Below, piece after piece: positions 1 to 5,107 of a stretch of DNA of 5,107 bases; position 1 is the stretch's first letter, and each line of letters starts with the position of its first letter. The translations under genes were made by a program, and so were the position numbers. The notes under the pieces were generated by a model. That model did not search any database and was not told where the DNA came from. It saw only the letters and a list, made by a program, of their open reading frames with translations. Source of the stretch: Bordetella parapertussis (GTDB lineage: Bacteria; Pseudomonadota; Gammaproteobacteria; Burkholderiales; Burkholderiaceae_B). Location: the NCBI GenBank assembly GCA_945868195.1, contig CAMBLP010000153.1, forward strand, positions 1-5,107. The letters are read 5' to 3'.

Positions 1-89
1 TGACCTTTCAGTTCGGGATAGGTCAATAACTCGACGGATGCGAAAAAAGCATCCATATCAAGGTGAGCAATTCGGCGTTCGGGCTTCAT
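1..89 (-). CDS. dinB: DinB-like Y-family DNA polymerase (DNA polymerase IV), N-terminal fragment cut by window edge
   Basis: Only the first 29 codons lie in the window, and the gene continues past base 1. The fragment reads MKPERRIAHLDMDAFFASVE and then LLTYPELKG. This is the hallmark N-terminus of Y-family translesion polymerases: the beta strand carrying the first metal-binding aspartate (D11, in LDMDAFFASVE), followed by the conserved FFASVE segment. DNA polymerase IV copies damaged templates at low fidelity. The ATG at 87-89 is chosen because it leaves the usual short leader before the motif. No clear Shine-Dalgarno sequence precedes it, and I saw no LexA-like CTGT-N8-ACAG box upstream. 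It is divergent from the DAHP synthase remnant. ImuB-type relatives cannot be fully excluded from 29 residues, but the intact acidic motif favours an active DinB-type enzyme. Confidence 0.85.
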   Translation of the reverse strand, partial: MKPERRIAHLDMDAFFASVELLTYPELKG

Positions 90-205
90 AGCTGCAGTGT
101 ATTTGAAACATAAGCGCTTTTGAGAGCAGTGCTGAGGTGTAATACTCTAAACTAAGGGTATCGAAACTCGTGTACGTGCCGTGCACAACAATGGCTTTAA
201 TCATC
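90..205. promoter_or_regulatory. Divergent intergenic region between dinB and the aroG remnant
   Basis: These 116 bases separate two divergent starts and should hold both promoters. The best plus-strand -10 candidate is TAATAC at 140-145, but its nearest -35-like hexamer (TTGAGA, 120-125) is only 14 bases away, so the promoter call is weak. An AAGGG at 154-158 lies 11 bases before a GTG at 170, which could be an upstream start for the remnant. No strong palindrome was found here. Confidence 0.35.
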
Positions 206-466
206 ATGAATTCCCTATCCCCAGACGCTTCGACCGAAAATCTACATATCGCTGATTTTCTTGCCATGCCAACGCCCCAGCAGCTGCATGAACAGATTCC
301 ACTTAGTAAAAAGGCAGCCGGTACGATTACAGCCGGACGTGAGTCGCTCAATCGAATTTTGCGGGGAGAGGATCAGCGACGGTTTGTGGTGGTGGGGCCG
401 TGTTCCATTCACGATCCTGTTGCAGGCTTGGACTATGCGCGTCGTCTGCGTCCCGTGCTTCTCTAA
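206..466 (+). pseudogene. aroG: 3-deoxy-7-phosphoheptulonate (DAHP) synthase, class I AroF/G/H type, truncated after the N-terminal quarter
   Basis: DAHP synthase condenses phosphoenolpyruvate with erythrose 4-phosphate, the first step of aromatic amino acid synthesis. The 86 codons match the N-terminus of the roughly 350-residue class I enzymes: MPTPQQL near residue 21, IPLSKKAAGTI, GRESLNRIL, and the diagnostic FVVVGPCSIHDP at about 60-71. The last contains the metal-binding Cys (C66). Homology runs through YARRLRPVL and then ends at a TAA (464-466). The next expected block (VMRVYFEKPRTTVGWKG) and all later substrate and metal residues are absent in every frame, so the product would be inactive. 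I prefer the ATG at 206 from the usual family length. In-frame ATG 191 and GTG 170 are alternatives, and the GTG has the better Shine-Dalgarno (AAGGG, 154-158). The missing part may lie elsewhere or be deleted. Confidence 0.85.
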
Positions 467-489
467 ATGGTAGGGGGCTGTTTGTTTGG

Positions 490-1395
490 CTATTCAAAGC
501 CGTACAAACGTGCGGGATTGTGCACCAGTATTTTTTCAATCACTGTGCGATCGCTGGTCCATTGACTTAGACGATCCAGCATATTCGCATCGTCAGGCTT
601 GTGCGCTTCTGTCGGGTGAGGCCAGTCACTTCCCCACACTAACCGGTCTGGCGCCTGAGCGATCCAGTGCCGTGCGACGGCATCGACATCGCTAAAACCA
701 TCAACCTCTCCAACTTGACTATCCAGATACGCGCCGGAAAGCTTGAGCCAGGTATTGCCTTTGTCTAGTAAACGATTGATCAGTGTCACGGCCGGGTGTT
801 GAACACCAAGAGGCTGTGGGAGCCTTCCCATGTGGTCGATCACAAGCGGGCAGGGCAAACGCTCAAGCATGTTCGCGTGTTGGACAAACTGATCTGCCGT
901 CCAATGTAATTGCAGGTGCCAACCTAAACGCGCGATGCGTTTGGCGAGCGGTTCGACCATCTCAAAGCTCGCCGCTGCATGTTTGGGTGTGTAGAGCGAA
1001 AACCTGAGACCTCGAATGCCCGCGCGATCGAGTGCGTCCAGAGTCTGATCTGAGGCGTCACTGCGTAAAACCGCCACACCGCGCGCATGTTGGAGCCCAA
1101 GTTGGGTGATCGCATCCACGGTGACTCGATTGTCTGTGCCGTAACTGCGCGGGGTCACTATCACAGCGCGGCTTGTGCCAAGCCGTTGTTGCAACAGGCG
1201 ATACTCCGCCACGGTTGCTTTTTCGAGGCCGGCGGATGCATCCACGGCCTGCTCGAAGCGGTCGTCATAAATGTGTAAATGGGCGTCGCAGGCATAGCGC
1301 GGTACGATCAAGGCGGGACGTTGCGTTCCCGCGCTGTTAGGCACGATGATCTTGTCTGAAGCAGGAGTCGGGCGAGTCGCAGAGGAGTCACTCAT
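490..1395 (-). CDS. Amidohydrolase family 2 protein, LigI/galactarolactone isomerase-like lactonase
   Basis: This is a 301-residue TIM-barrel hydrolase of the COG3618-like amidohydrolase group, which includes 2-pyrone-4,6-dicarboxylate lactonase (LigI) and D-galactarolactone isomerase. Visible motifs, in order: the HxH signature in CDAHLHIYD (H39, H41) at the end of strand 1, GIRGLRFSLY (126-135), LQLHW (161-165), VIDHMGR (185-191, H188), LKLSGAY (217-223), VWGSDWPH (253-260) with the catalytic-type D257, and a closing NPARLYGF. The carboxylated lysine of metal-rich amidohydrolases is not apparent, as in LigI-like members. It is the last gene of the four-gene operon. Its ATG lies 3 bases after the CoA-transferase stop, in the same frame and without a clear ribosome site, so translation is probably coupled. 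The 36-residue Ser/Thr/Pro-containing leader is somewhat long and the true start could be internal. Inferred role: opening a lactone or hydrolysing a cyclic ester of a carboxylic acid; substrate unknown. Confidence 0.85.
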   Translation of the reverse strand: MSDSSATRPTPASDKIIVPNSAGTQRPALIVPRYACDAHLHIYDDRFEQAVDASAGLEKATVAEYRLLQQRLGTSRAVIVTPRSYGTDNRVTVDAITQLGLQHARGVAVLRSDASDQTLDALDRAGIRGLRFSLYTPKHAAASFEMVEPLAKRIARLGWHLQLHWTADQFVQHANMLERLPCPLVIDHMGRLPQPLGVQHPAVTLINRLLDKGNTWLKLSGAYLDSQVGEVDGFSDVDAVARHWIAQAPDRLVWGSDWPHPTEAHKPDDANMLDRLSQWTSDRTVIEKILVHNPARLYGFE

Positions 1396-1398
1396 GAT

Positions 1399-2613
1399 TT
1401 ATTTTTTTTCACGCCTGAGACGATCGGCTTCTTGTTTGATGATTTCAGTATGTTGCCCGAGTGTCGGTGCTGCAAAAGGCTCTGGTCCTGGCGTGCGGGC
1501 AAAGCGGACCGAACGCTTCAGGCCTCGATATTGACCCACGACAGGATGTTGGTAGGTTGCGATCAGGCCTTGACTCAGCACCTGGGGATGATCGAACATA
1601 TCTTCAACGGAACGCGCTGCTGCGCAAGGGACCTCCTCACCGAAAAGCGCCTCCCATTCGAGAGCGCTTTTTTTTGCGAGGGCTAGGTGAAGTTTTGGTA
1701 CGATTTCCGCGTGATGTTGCGCCCGCTTGCGCACGGTGTCGAAGCGTTCATTCCCGATGAATTCGGCCATACCCGTTTTTTCGCAAAGTGCTTGCCAGAA
1801 ATGGGGCGTATTCGCAGAAATATAAATAAAGCCGTCCTTGGTGGGGTGAATCCCCGTAATGCCGCCAGAGCGCATATCGCGCCCAACGTCTCGCCCTTCT
1901 TGCTCGGCCCAGACGAGACGGGTGGATTGCATCGTCATCGCGGCATCCAAGAGCGAGACGCCCACGAACTGACCCAAACCTGACCGCTCTCGTTCAAATA
2001 AAGCGGAAGACACGGCACCCGCAACGAGTGCAGAGGCATAAAAGTCGACGACCGAACCGTATAGGACTTCGGGTGGCCCTCCTTTTTTACCCTGCTGTGC
2101 GGCCATCCCTGTCATGGTTTGCAGCACTTGATCAAAGCCCGCTTTGTCTTTCAGAGGGCCGGTCTCACCATAGCCACTCACCGCGCAATAGATCAGTCTT
2201 GGATTTAATTTCTTTAACTGCTCATAGCCAATGCCAATACGCGGCGCCACAGTCGGTCTGAAATTATGGATAAGCACATCCGCGCTCTCGATCAATGTCA
2301 GCAGTGTCGCGAGATCATCAGGCTGTTTGATATCCAGAACCGTGGCCAGCTTACTTCGGTTCACTCCAAGAAATGCCCGACTCTCAGACTCAAGGCTCGA
2401 GGGATATTTTCGAAGATTATCGCCCGTGGGGGGTTCGACCTTGATGATCTCGGCGCCTTGATCTGCAAGCAAAGCACAACCATATGGACCTGCAATATAG
2501 GCCGACATGTCAATGACACGCACACCCGTAAGCGGACCGGACGGGCCCGATCGACGGGGTAGAACTGATGCGCTTGGCCGTGTTGAGTCTTGGGTGGCGG
2601 AGTGACCTTTCAT
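1399..2613 (-). CDS. Family III (CaiB/BaiF) CoA-transferase
   Basis: This 404-residue enzyme belongs to the family III CoA-transferases, which move CoA from a donor such as succinyl-CoA to a free carboxylic acid through an aspartyl mixed anhydride. Evidence: GPLTGVRVIDMSAYIAGPYG near 26-45 followed by LLADQGAEIIKVEPP, then ADVLIHNFRP (111-120), NPRLIYCAVSGYGETGP (137-153), AGFDQVLQTMTGM, and GSVVDFYASAL carrying the expected nucleophile D190. The length is normal for the family. The ATG at 2611-2613 is preferred because the open frame extending back to 2691 would overlap the preceding gene by 71 bases and adds only basic, non-family sequence. The start lies 7 bases after the binding-protein stop, with a modest AGGCGG (2626-2631) 12 bases upstream. 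The coding end has eight consecutive A residues (minus strand) just before TAA. Probable role: activating the imported acid for the CitE-like lyase. Confidence 0.92.
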   Translation of the reverse strand: MKGHSATQDSTRPSASVLPRRSGPSGPLTGVRVIDMSAYIAGPYGCALLADQGAEIIKVEPPTGDNLRKYPSSLESESRAFLGVNRSKLATVLDIKQPDDLATLLTLIESADVLIHNFRPTVAPRIGIGYEQLKKLNPRLIYCAVSGYGETGPLKDKAGFDQVLQTMTGMAAQQGKKGGPPEVLYGSVVDFYASALVAGAVSSALFERERSGLGQFVGVSLLDAAMTMQSTRLVWAEQEGRDVGRDMRSGGITGIHPTKDGFIYISANTPHFWQALCEKTGMAEFIGNERFDTVRKRAQHHAEIVPKLHLALAKKSALEWEALFGEEVPCAAARSVEDMFDHPQVLSQGLIATYQHPVVGQYRGLKRSVRFARTPGPEPFAAPTLGQHTEIIKQEADRLRREKK

Positions 2614-2620
2614 GCTTTGT

Positions 2621-3583
2621 TTATTCCGCCTGAATGTTCGCGGTCGCCGCAACGCGCTTCCAACGCGCAAGCTCATTGGCGATATGGGCACTGAATTCAG
2701 TAGGTGTCATGGCGACTGGGCTCGCACCTTGTTTGAGAAAAAACTCTTTCATTTGATCCGAACTGATAATTTTATTGATGGTTGTATTGAGCTTTTGCAC
2801 CACTGCGGCAGGAGTGCCTGCGGGAGCCAGCACACCCCACCACAAATCAACCGCAGCCGCGCCGTAGCCATACTCATCGAGCGAAGGAATTTTGGGCGCG
2901 ATGGGTGAACGCTTCGCCGTTGTGACAGAGAGACCCCTTATTTTTTCATTGTTAACGTGATTCAACAGCGAAGGTGCGCTGGCGATGATCATATCGATTT
3001 GACCACTCATTAGATCGTTGACCGCTGGCCCCATTCCTTTGTAGGGAACATGGGTCATTTTTATTTTCGCGACATCAGAAAAAATTTCAGTGGCGAACTG
3101 ATTGATACTCCCGACACCAGAGGTGCCGAAATTTAGTTTTCCCGGATTGGCTTTGGCGAAAGTGACGAGCTCAGGGAGTGTTTTAAACGGCGTATTGTTG
3201 CCGACTGTAATCAGTAGAGGTCCTCGTGCCAACATCGAGACAGGCGCAAAGCTTTTGACGGCATCGTATTGCAAATTTTTTCTAACTGCCGCGCCAGTCG
3301 TGAATGTTGATGATAAAACCACAAGCGTATACCCGTCGGCTGGTGCTTTGGCGACCAGTGAGTTTGCTAGCACGCCACCCGACGCGGGTTTGTTTTCGAC
3401 AACAACGGAGACGCCCAGAGCATCTTGCATGTGTTTGCCAATCGTGCGCGCGAAGGTGTCGTTCGAACCGCCGGGTGCGCTCCCCACTAACAAGGTGATC
3501 GGCTTGTTGGGAAAGTTTGTTTGCGCGATCGCGGCGGCTGGGAGGAGCGTGGCCAAACAAAGTAATTTAAATAGTTTTTTCAT
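2621..3583 (-). CDS. Bug/TctC-family periplasmic solute-binding protein (tripartite tricarboxylate transporter receptor)
   Basis: At 320 residues this is full length for the family. A Sec signal peptide is evident: MKK, a hydrophobic core, then AAAIA with likely cleavage before Q21. The mature protein starts with the family signature FPNKPITLLVG followed by PGGSNDTFAR (38-46). Next come VVVENKPASGG (60-70), VAKAPADGYTL (77-87), NFGTSGVGSINQFATE (151-166), HVPYKGMGPAVNDLMSGQID (178-197) and a C-terminal LAPAGTPAAVVQKLN. Bug proteins bind small carboxylates or amides in the periplasm through two loops carrying backbone and water-mediated carboxylate contacts. The GGxxD aspartate (D42) is present. 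No TctA or TctB membrane subunit is nearby, a common situation for Bug genes. It lies 44 bases after the lyase gene and 7 before the CoA-transferase, so it very likely shares their substrate. A weak GAGA lies upstream of the ATG. Confidence 0.93.
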   Translation of the reverse strand: MKKLFKLLCLATLLPAAAIAQTNFPNKPITLLVGSAPGGSNDTFARTIGKHMQDALGVSVVVENKPASGGVLANSLVAKAPADGYTLVVLSSTFTTGAAVRKNLQYDAVKSFAPVSMLARGPLLITVGNNTPFKTLPELVTFAKANPGKLNFGTSGVGSINQFATEIFSDVAKIKMTHVPYKGMGPAVNDLMSGQIDMIIASAPSLLNHVNNEKIRGLSVTTAKRSPIAPKIPSLDEYGYGAAAVDLWWGVLAPAGTPAAVVQKLNTTINKIISSDQMKEFFLKQGASPVAMTPTEFSAHIANELARWKRVAATANIQAE

Positions 3584-3627
3584 GATTTTGTCTCATTTAT
3601 TTTTAAAAAAAGGTGATATGAATCAAT

Positions 3628-4503
3628 TTAAATTAAACCTAGACGCTTAGCACTTTCCACTAACTTCACGGCGCTTTGATAGAAAGGGGGATCGATCATT
3701 TTTCCGTCGACAACGTAGGCGCCGATCCCTTTTGCATCAGCTTCTTTAGCAGCCTCTAAAACGCGCAAAGCATGCGCGATCGCTTCATCGCTTGGGCGAA
3801 AGGCCTCGTTCGCCATGGCAACTTGACTCGGATGAATACAGCTTTTGCCAACATAACCGAGTCGAGCGGCGAGTCGAGCTTCCTCAAGAAAACCTTCCGC
3901 ATTCTGGATATTCGCAAAGGCTGAGTCAAACGCATCGACGCCAGCCTCGGACGCTGCGAACTTCACCTGCATCATGGCGTACTTGATGGCAAAGGCTTCC
4001 TTTCGTGAAACACCAATCGGTTCAAATAAATCGCCCAAGCCAAGTTGCAAACCCGCGACGCGTGGATGCGCAGAGGCCAAGTCAAACGCATTTCGCAAAG
4101 CTTTGGGCGTTTCGATATTCAAAAGAAGACGAATCGGATGTTGACCATCGCGATTGACCCCGTTGGCGCGTTCAGCTTTTTCAATGGCTGAGACGGCCTG
4201 TCGGACGGCCTCGGGGCTGTCGGGTTTGGGCAGGTTAATCATATGCAAGCCAGCCCGCACGACTTGAGCGATGTCATGCTCAAAGTGCGCGGTATCCATG
4301 GCATTGACACGAACGATGATAGTTTTCTTTGAGTTGAGCACACTTTGCGCATCCATCCACGTGCTGAGGGTGTTCCTAGCTTCTGATTTTTTAGAGTCGG
4401 CGACAGCATCTTCTAGATCGAATGACAGGGCGTCGGCCGCACTTACCAAGGCCTTGTCGAAGAGTTCGGGCCGAGATCCGGGGACGAAAAGTTTGCTTCT
4501 CAT
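3628..4503 (-). CDS. HpcH/HpaI aldolase/citrate lyase family protein (CitE-like acyl-CoA lyase)
   Basis: This 291-residue protein has the typical length of CitE-like lyases, which cleave beta-hydroxyacyl-CoA esters (malyl-, citramalyl-, citryl-type) in a Mg2+-dependent TIM barrel. Motifs: RSKLFVPGSRPELFDKAL (2-19), ADALSFDLEDAV (23-34), the strand VRVN with R65, MINLPKPDS (88-96) with K93, LLLNIETPKA (127-135) with the expected metal ligand E131, GLQLGLGDL (151-159) with metal ligand D158, and GKSCIHPSQV (219-228). All expected catalytic residues are present, so it is probably active. A stand-alone CitE-like protein without the alpha and gamma subunits of citrate lyase usually acts on a free CoA thioester, which fits the CoA-transferase downstream. 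It is the first gene of the operon, facing the palindrome-bearing control region. A modest AGAAGG (4517-4522) lies 13 bases before the ATG. Confidence 0.9.
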   Translation of the reverse strand: MRSKLFVPGSRPELFDKALVSAADALSFDLEDAVADSKKSEARNTLSTWMDAQSVLNSKKTIIVRVNAMDTAHFEHDIAQVVRAGLHMINLPKPDSPEAVRQAVSAIEKAERANGVNRDGQHPIRLLLNIETPKALRNAFDLASAHPRVAGLQLGLGDLFEPIGVSRKEAFAIKYAMMQVKFAASEAGVDAFDSAFANIQNAEGFLEEARLAARLGYVGKSCIHPSQVAMANEAFRPSDEAIAHALRVLEAAKEADAKGIGAYVVDGKMIDPPFYQSAVKLVESAKRLGLI

Positions 4504-4574
4504 GATGCTTGAGTGACCTTCTGAAGGATGAAAAAGATCAATAGTCTTTGACTCTTATAGAATAGTTTTAGTAC

Positions 4575-4588
4575 AACATCTAGATGTT
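4575..4588. promoter_or_regulatory. Perfect 14-bp palindrome, candidate operator of the leftward operon
   Basis: AACATCTAGATGTT equals its own reverse complement. It lies 72 bases upstream of the lyase start codon, just upstream (in the direction of operon transcription) of the AT-rich stretch where a promoter is expected. A symmetric site of this size fits a dimeric transcription factor. The regulator family is not identified. Confidence 0.45.
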
Positions 4589-4637
4589 CTTTCGTTTTTT
4601 TCTGATCTCGGCTTGGCGCGATGACGCTTGGCAATTT

Positions 4638-4654
4638 TTGCTGCGCCGCAGCAA
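4638..4654. promoter_or_regulatory. Perfect 17-bp inverted repeat (8-bp arms, 1-base centre), candidate operator
   Basis: TTGCTGCG and CGCAGCAA flank a single C. The upstream GCAA at 4631-4634 forms a further overlapping inverted pair with TTGC at 4638-4641. There is no U-tract after the hairpin on either strand, so it is not an intrinsic terminator. Its place near the middle of the divergent region fits a shared regulator site. Confidence 0.45.
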
Positions 4655-4735
4655 GTAAACTTCTATACGCCACCTGTTAACTTGTGTAATTTAGAGTACA
4701 ACAAAATCTTCAACACGCAGACAAACAGTTCTTTT

Positions 4736-4739
4736 AGGA
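4736..4739 (+). promoter_or_regulatory. Ribosome binding site of the second Bug gene
   Basis: AGGA lies 6 bases before the ATG at 4746, the clearest Shine-Dalgarno spacing in the window. It decides the start of that gene. Confidence 0.7.
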
Positions 4740-4745
4740 ACCCCT

Positions 4746-5107
4746 ATGCTCATCACTACATGTAAAAAAATACTGACGCGTTCTTTTTTGATCGGTACGA
4801 TCTTGAGCGTTTCCAGCGTTGTCTTTGCTCAGGCAAACTCCGCGGCGAACTTTCCGACGAAACCGATCAAACTACTTGTTGGTTTTTCTCCAGGTGGGGG
4901 TACAGATACGGCGGCGCGAACGATCGCGATCAAGCTCAGCGAAATACTGGGCCAGACCGTCGTGGTGGACAATAAACCAGGGGCTGGAGGCAATATTGCC
5001 GCGGATCTCGTGGCCAAAGCTCCTGGCGATGGTTACACCATTGGTTTGTCCAATATCGGCTCCTTGGCTGTGAATCCTCATATGCCTAATGGGACAGCCT
5101 ACAACCC
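4746..5107 (+). CDS. Second Bug/TctC-family periplasmic solute-binding protein, N-terminal part cut by window edge
   Basis: The first 120 codons are present and the frame is open at base 5107. The ATG at 4746 has a good ribosome site and is followed by a Sec signal peptide: basic KK and R, a hydrophobic stretch, and SSVVFA with likely cleavage before Q29. There is no lipobox. The mature part shows FPTKPIKLLVG, PGGGTDTAAR with the family's GGxxD aspartate, VVVDNKPGAGGNIAAD and VAKAPGDGYTI, all standard Bug signatures. By hand, ungapped alignment of the first 66 mature-domain residues gives 39 identities with the binding protein of the operon, so they are paralogues but not recent duplicates. 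It is divergent from the operon across the shared control region. It may import the same or a related carboxylate, or start another operon whose genes lie beyond the window. Confidence 0.92.
   Translation, partial: MLITTCKKILTRSFLIGTILSVSSVVFAQANSAANFPTKPIKLLVGFSPGGGTDTAARTIAIKLSEILGQTVVVDNKPGAGGNIAADLVAKAPGDGYTIGLSNIGSLAVNPHMPNGTAYN

Larger units (their letters stand above)
4570..4703 (+). repeat. 9-bp direct repeat AGTACAACA at 4570-4578 and 4695-4703
   Basis: Two identical copies lie 125 bases apart, one touching the 14-bp palindrome near the operon and the other 43 bases before the second Bug gene's start. The right copy also closes an imperfect inverted repeat, with TTGTGT at 4682-4687 facing GTACAA at 4696-4701. 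One copy per transcription unit suggests a common regulator's half-site, though a 9-bp match could be chance in AT-rich DNA. Confidence 0.35.
4504..4745. promoter_or_regulatory. AT-rich divergent control region between the catabolic operon and the second Bug gene
   Basis: This 242-base gap must hold the leftward promoter of the operon and the rightward promoter of the second binding-protein gene. It contains two perfect palindromes and a 9-bp direct repeat (listed separately). A heptamer GCTTGGC also occurs twice, 15 bases apart (4611-4617 and 4626-4632). On the minus strand TATAAG is the most -10-like hexamer, reading leftward from about 4560, but I could not pair it with a good -35 box. The start codons are flanked by ordinary leaders, and no small gene or RNA structure is convincing here. 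No regulator gene is in the window. Confidence 0.6.

Noticed and set aside
58..351. 97-codon minus-strand open frame over the dinB start and aroG remnant
   Set aside because: It conflicts with two recognisable coding regions and has no recognisable domain.
467..489. Simple frameshift rather than truncation of the DAHP synthase
   Set aside because: No frame after 466 resumes the expected VMRVYFEKPRT block; the sequence runs straight into the amidohydrolase stop.
2614..2691. Upstream extension of the CoA-transferase to an ATG at 2691
   Set aside because: It overlaps the binding-protein gene by 71 bases and encodes basic sequence absent from the family; the ATG at 2613 fits the expected length.
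3605..3625. Possible terminator after the lyase gene (short stem TGAT/ATCA followed by a T7 tract on the minus strand)
   Set aside because: The stem is only 4 AT-rich pairs, too weak for termination, and the downstream gene belongs to the same pathway.
3102..3650. 182-codon plus-strand open frame
   Set aside because: It lies antisense to the Bug receptor, shows no family motif, and is a shadow of that gene's codon bias.
1..5107. CRISPR array, tRNA, insertion sequence or phage genes
   Set aside because: No regularly spaced repeats, cloverleaf, transposase motif or terminal inverted repeats were seen on either strand.

Overview
The window looks like chromosomal DNA of a betaproteobacterium, most likely Burkholderiales and possibly Alcaligenaceae. 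The clues are two Bug/TctC-type periplasmic binding proteins, a family greatly expanded in that order, sitting beside acyl-CoA catabolic genes, plus a Y-family polymerase start divergent from a class I DAHP synthase. This placement is inferred from family character only; no species can be named.

Left edge (1-466): the first 29 codons of a DinB-like Y-family DNA polymerase leave the window on the minus strand. Divergent from it is the N-terminal quarter of a 3-deoxy-7-phosphoheptulonate synthase (AroG/F/H type). It breaks off at about base 460 and stops at 466, so it is a gene remnant. Only 23 bases separate it from the next gene, which makes 460-489 a clear rearrangement junction.

Centre (490-4503): four minus-strand genes form a compact operon, read right to left: a CitE-like HpcH/HpaI-family lyase, a Bug/TctC solute-binding protein, a family III (CaiB/BaiF) CoA-transferase and a LigI-like amidohydrolase. 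The gaps are 44, 7 and 3 bases. The set suggests uptake of a carboxylic acid, possibly hydrolysis of its lactone, activation by CoA transfer and cleavage by a CitE-type lyase. The substrate cannot be read from the sequence. No transport membrane subunits, hydratase or regulator gene are in the window.

Right edge (4504-5107): a 242-base AT-rich divergent region holds two perfect palindromes and a 9-bp direct repeat, which are candidate regulator sites. It is followed on the plus strand by the first 120 codons of a second Bug/TctC protein. I saw no RNA genes, CRISPR arrays, insertion sequences or convincing terminators. The chief points of interest are the broken DAHP synthase at the operon's downstream edge, the unassigned pathway, and the palindromes in the control region.
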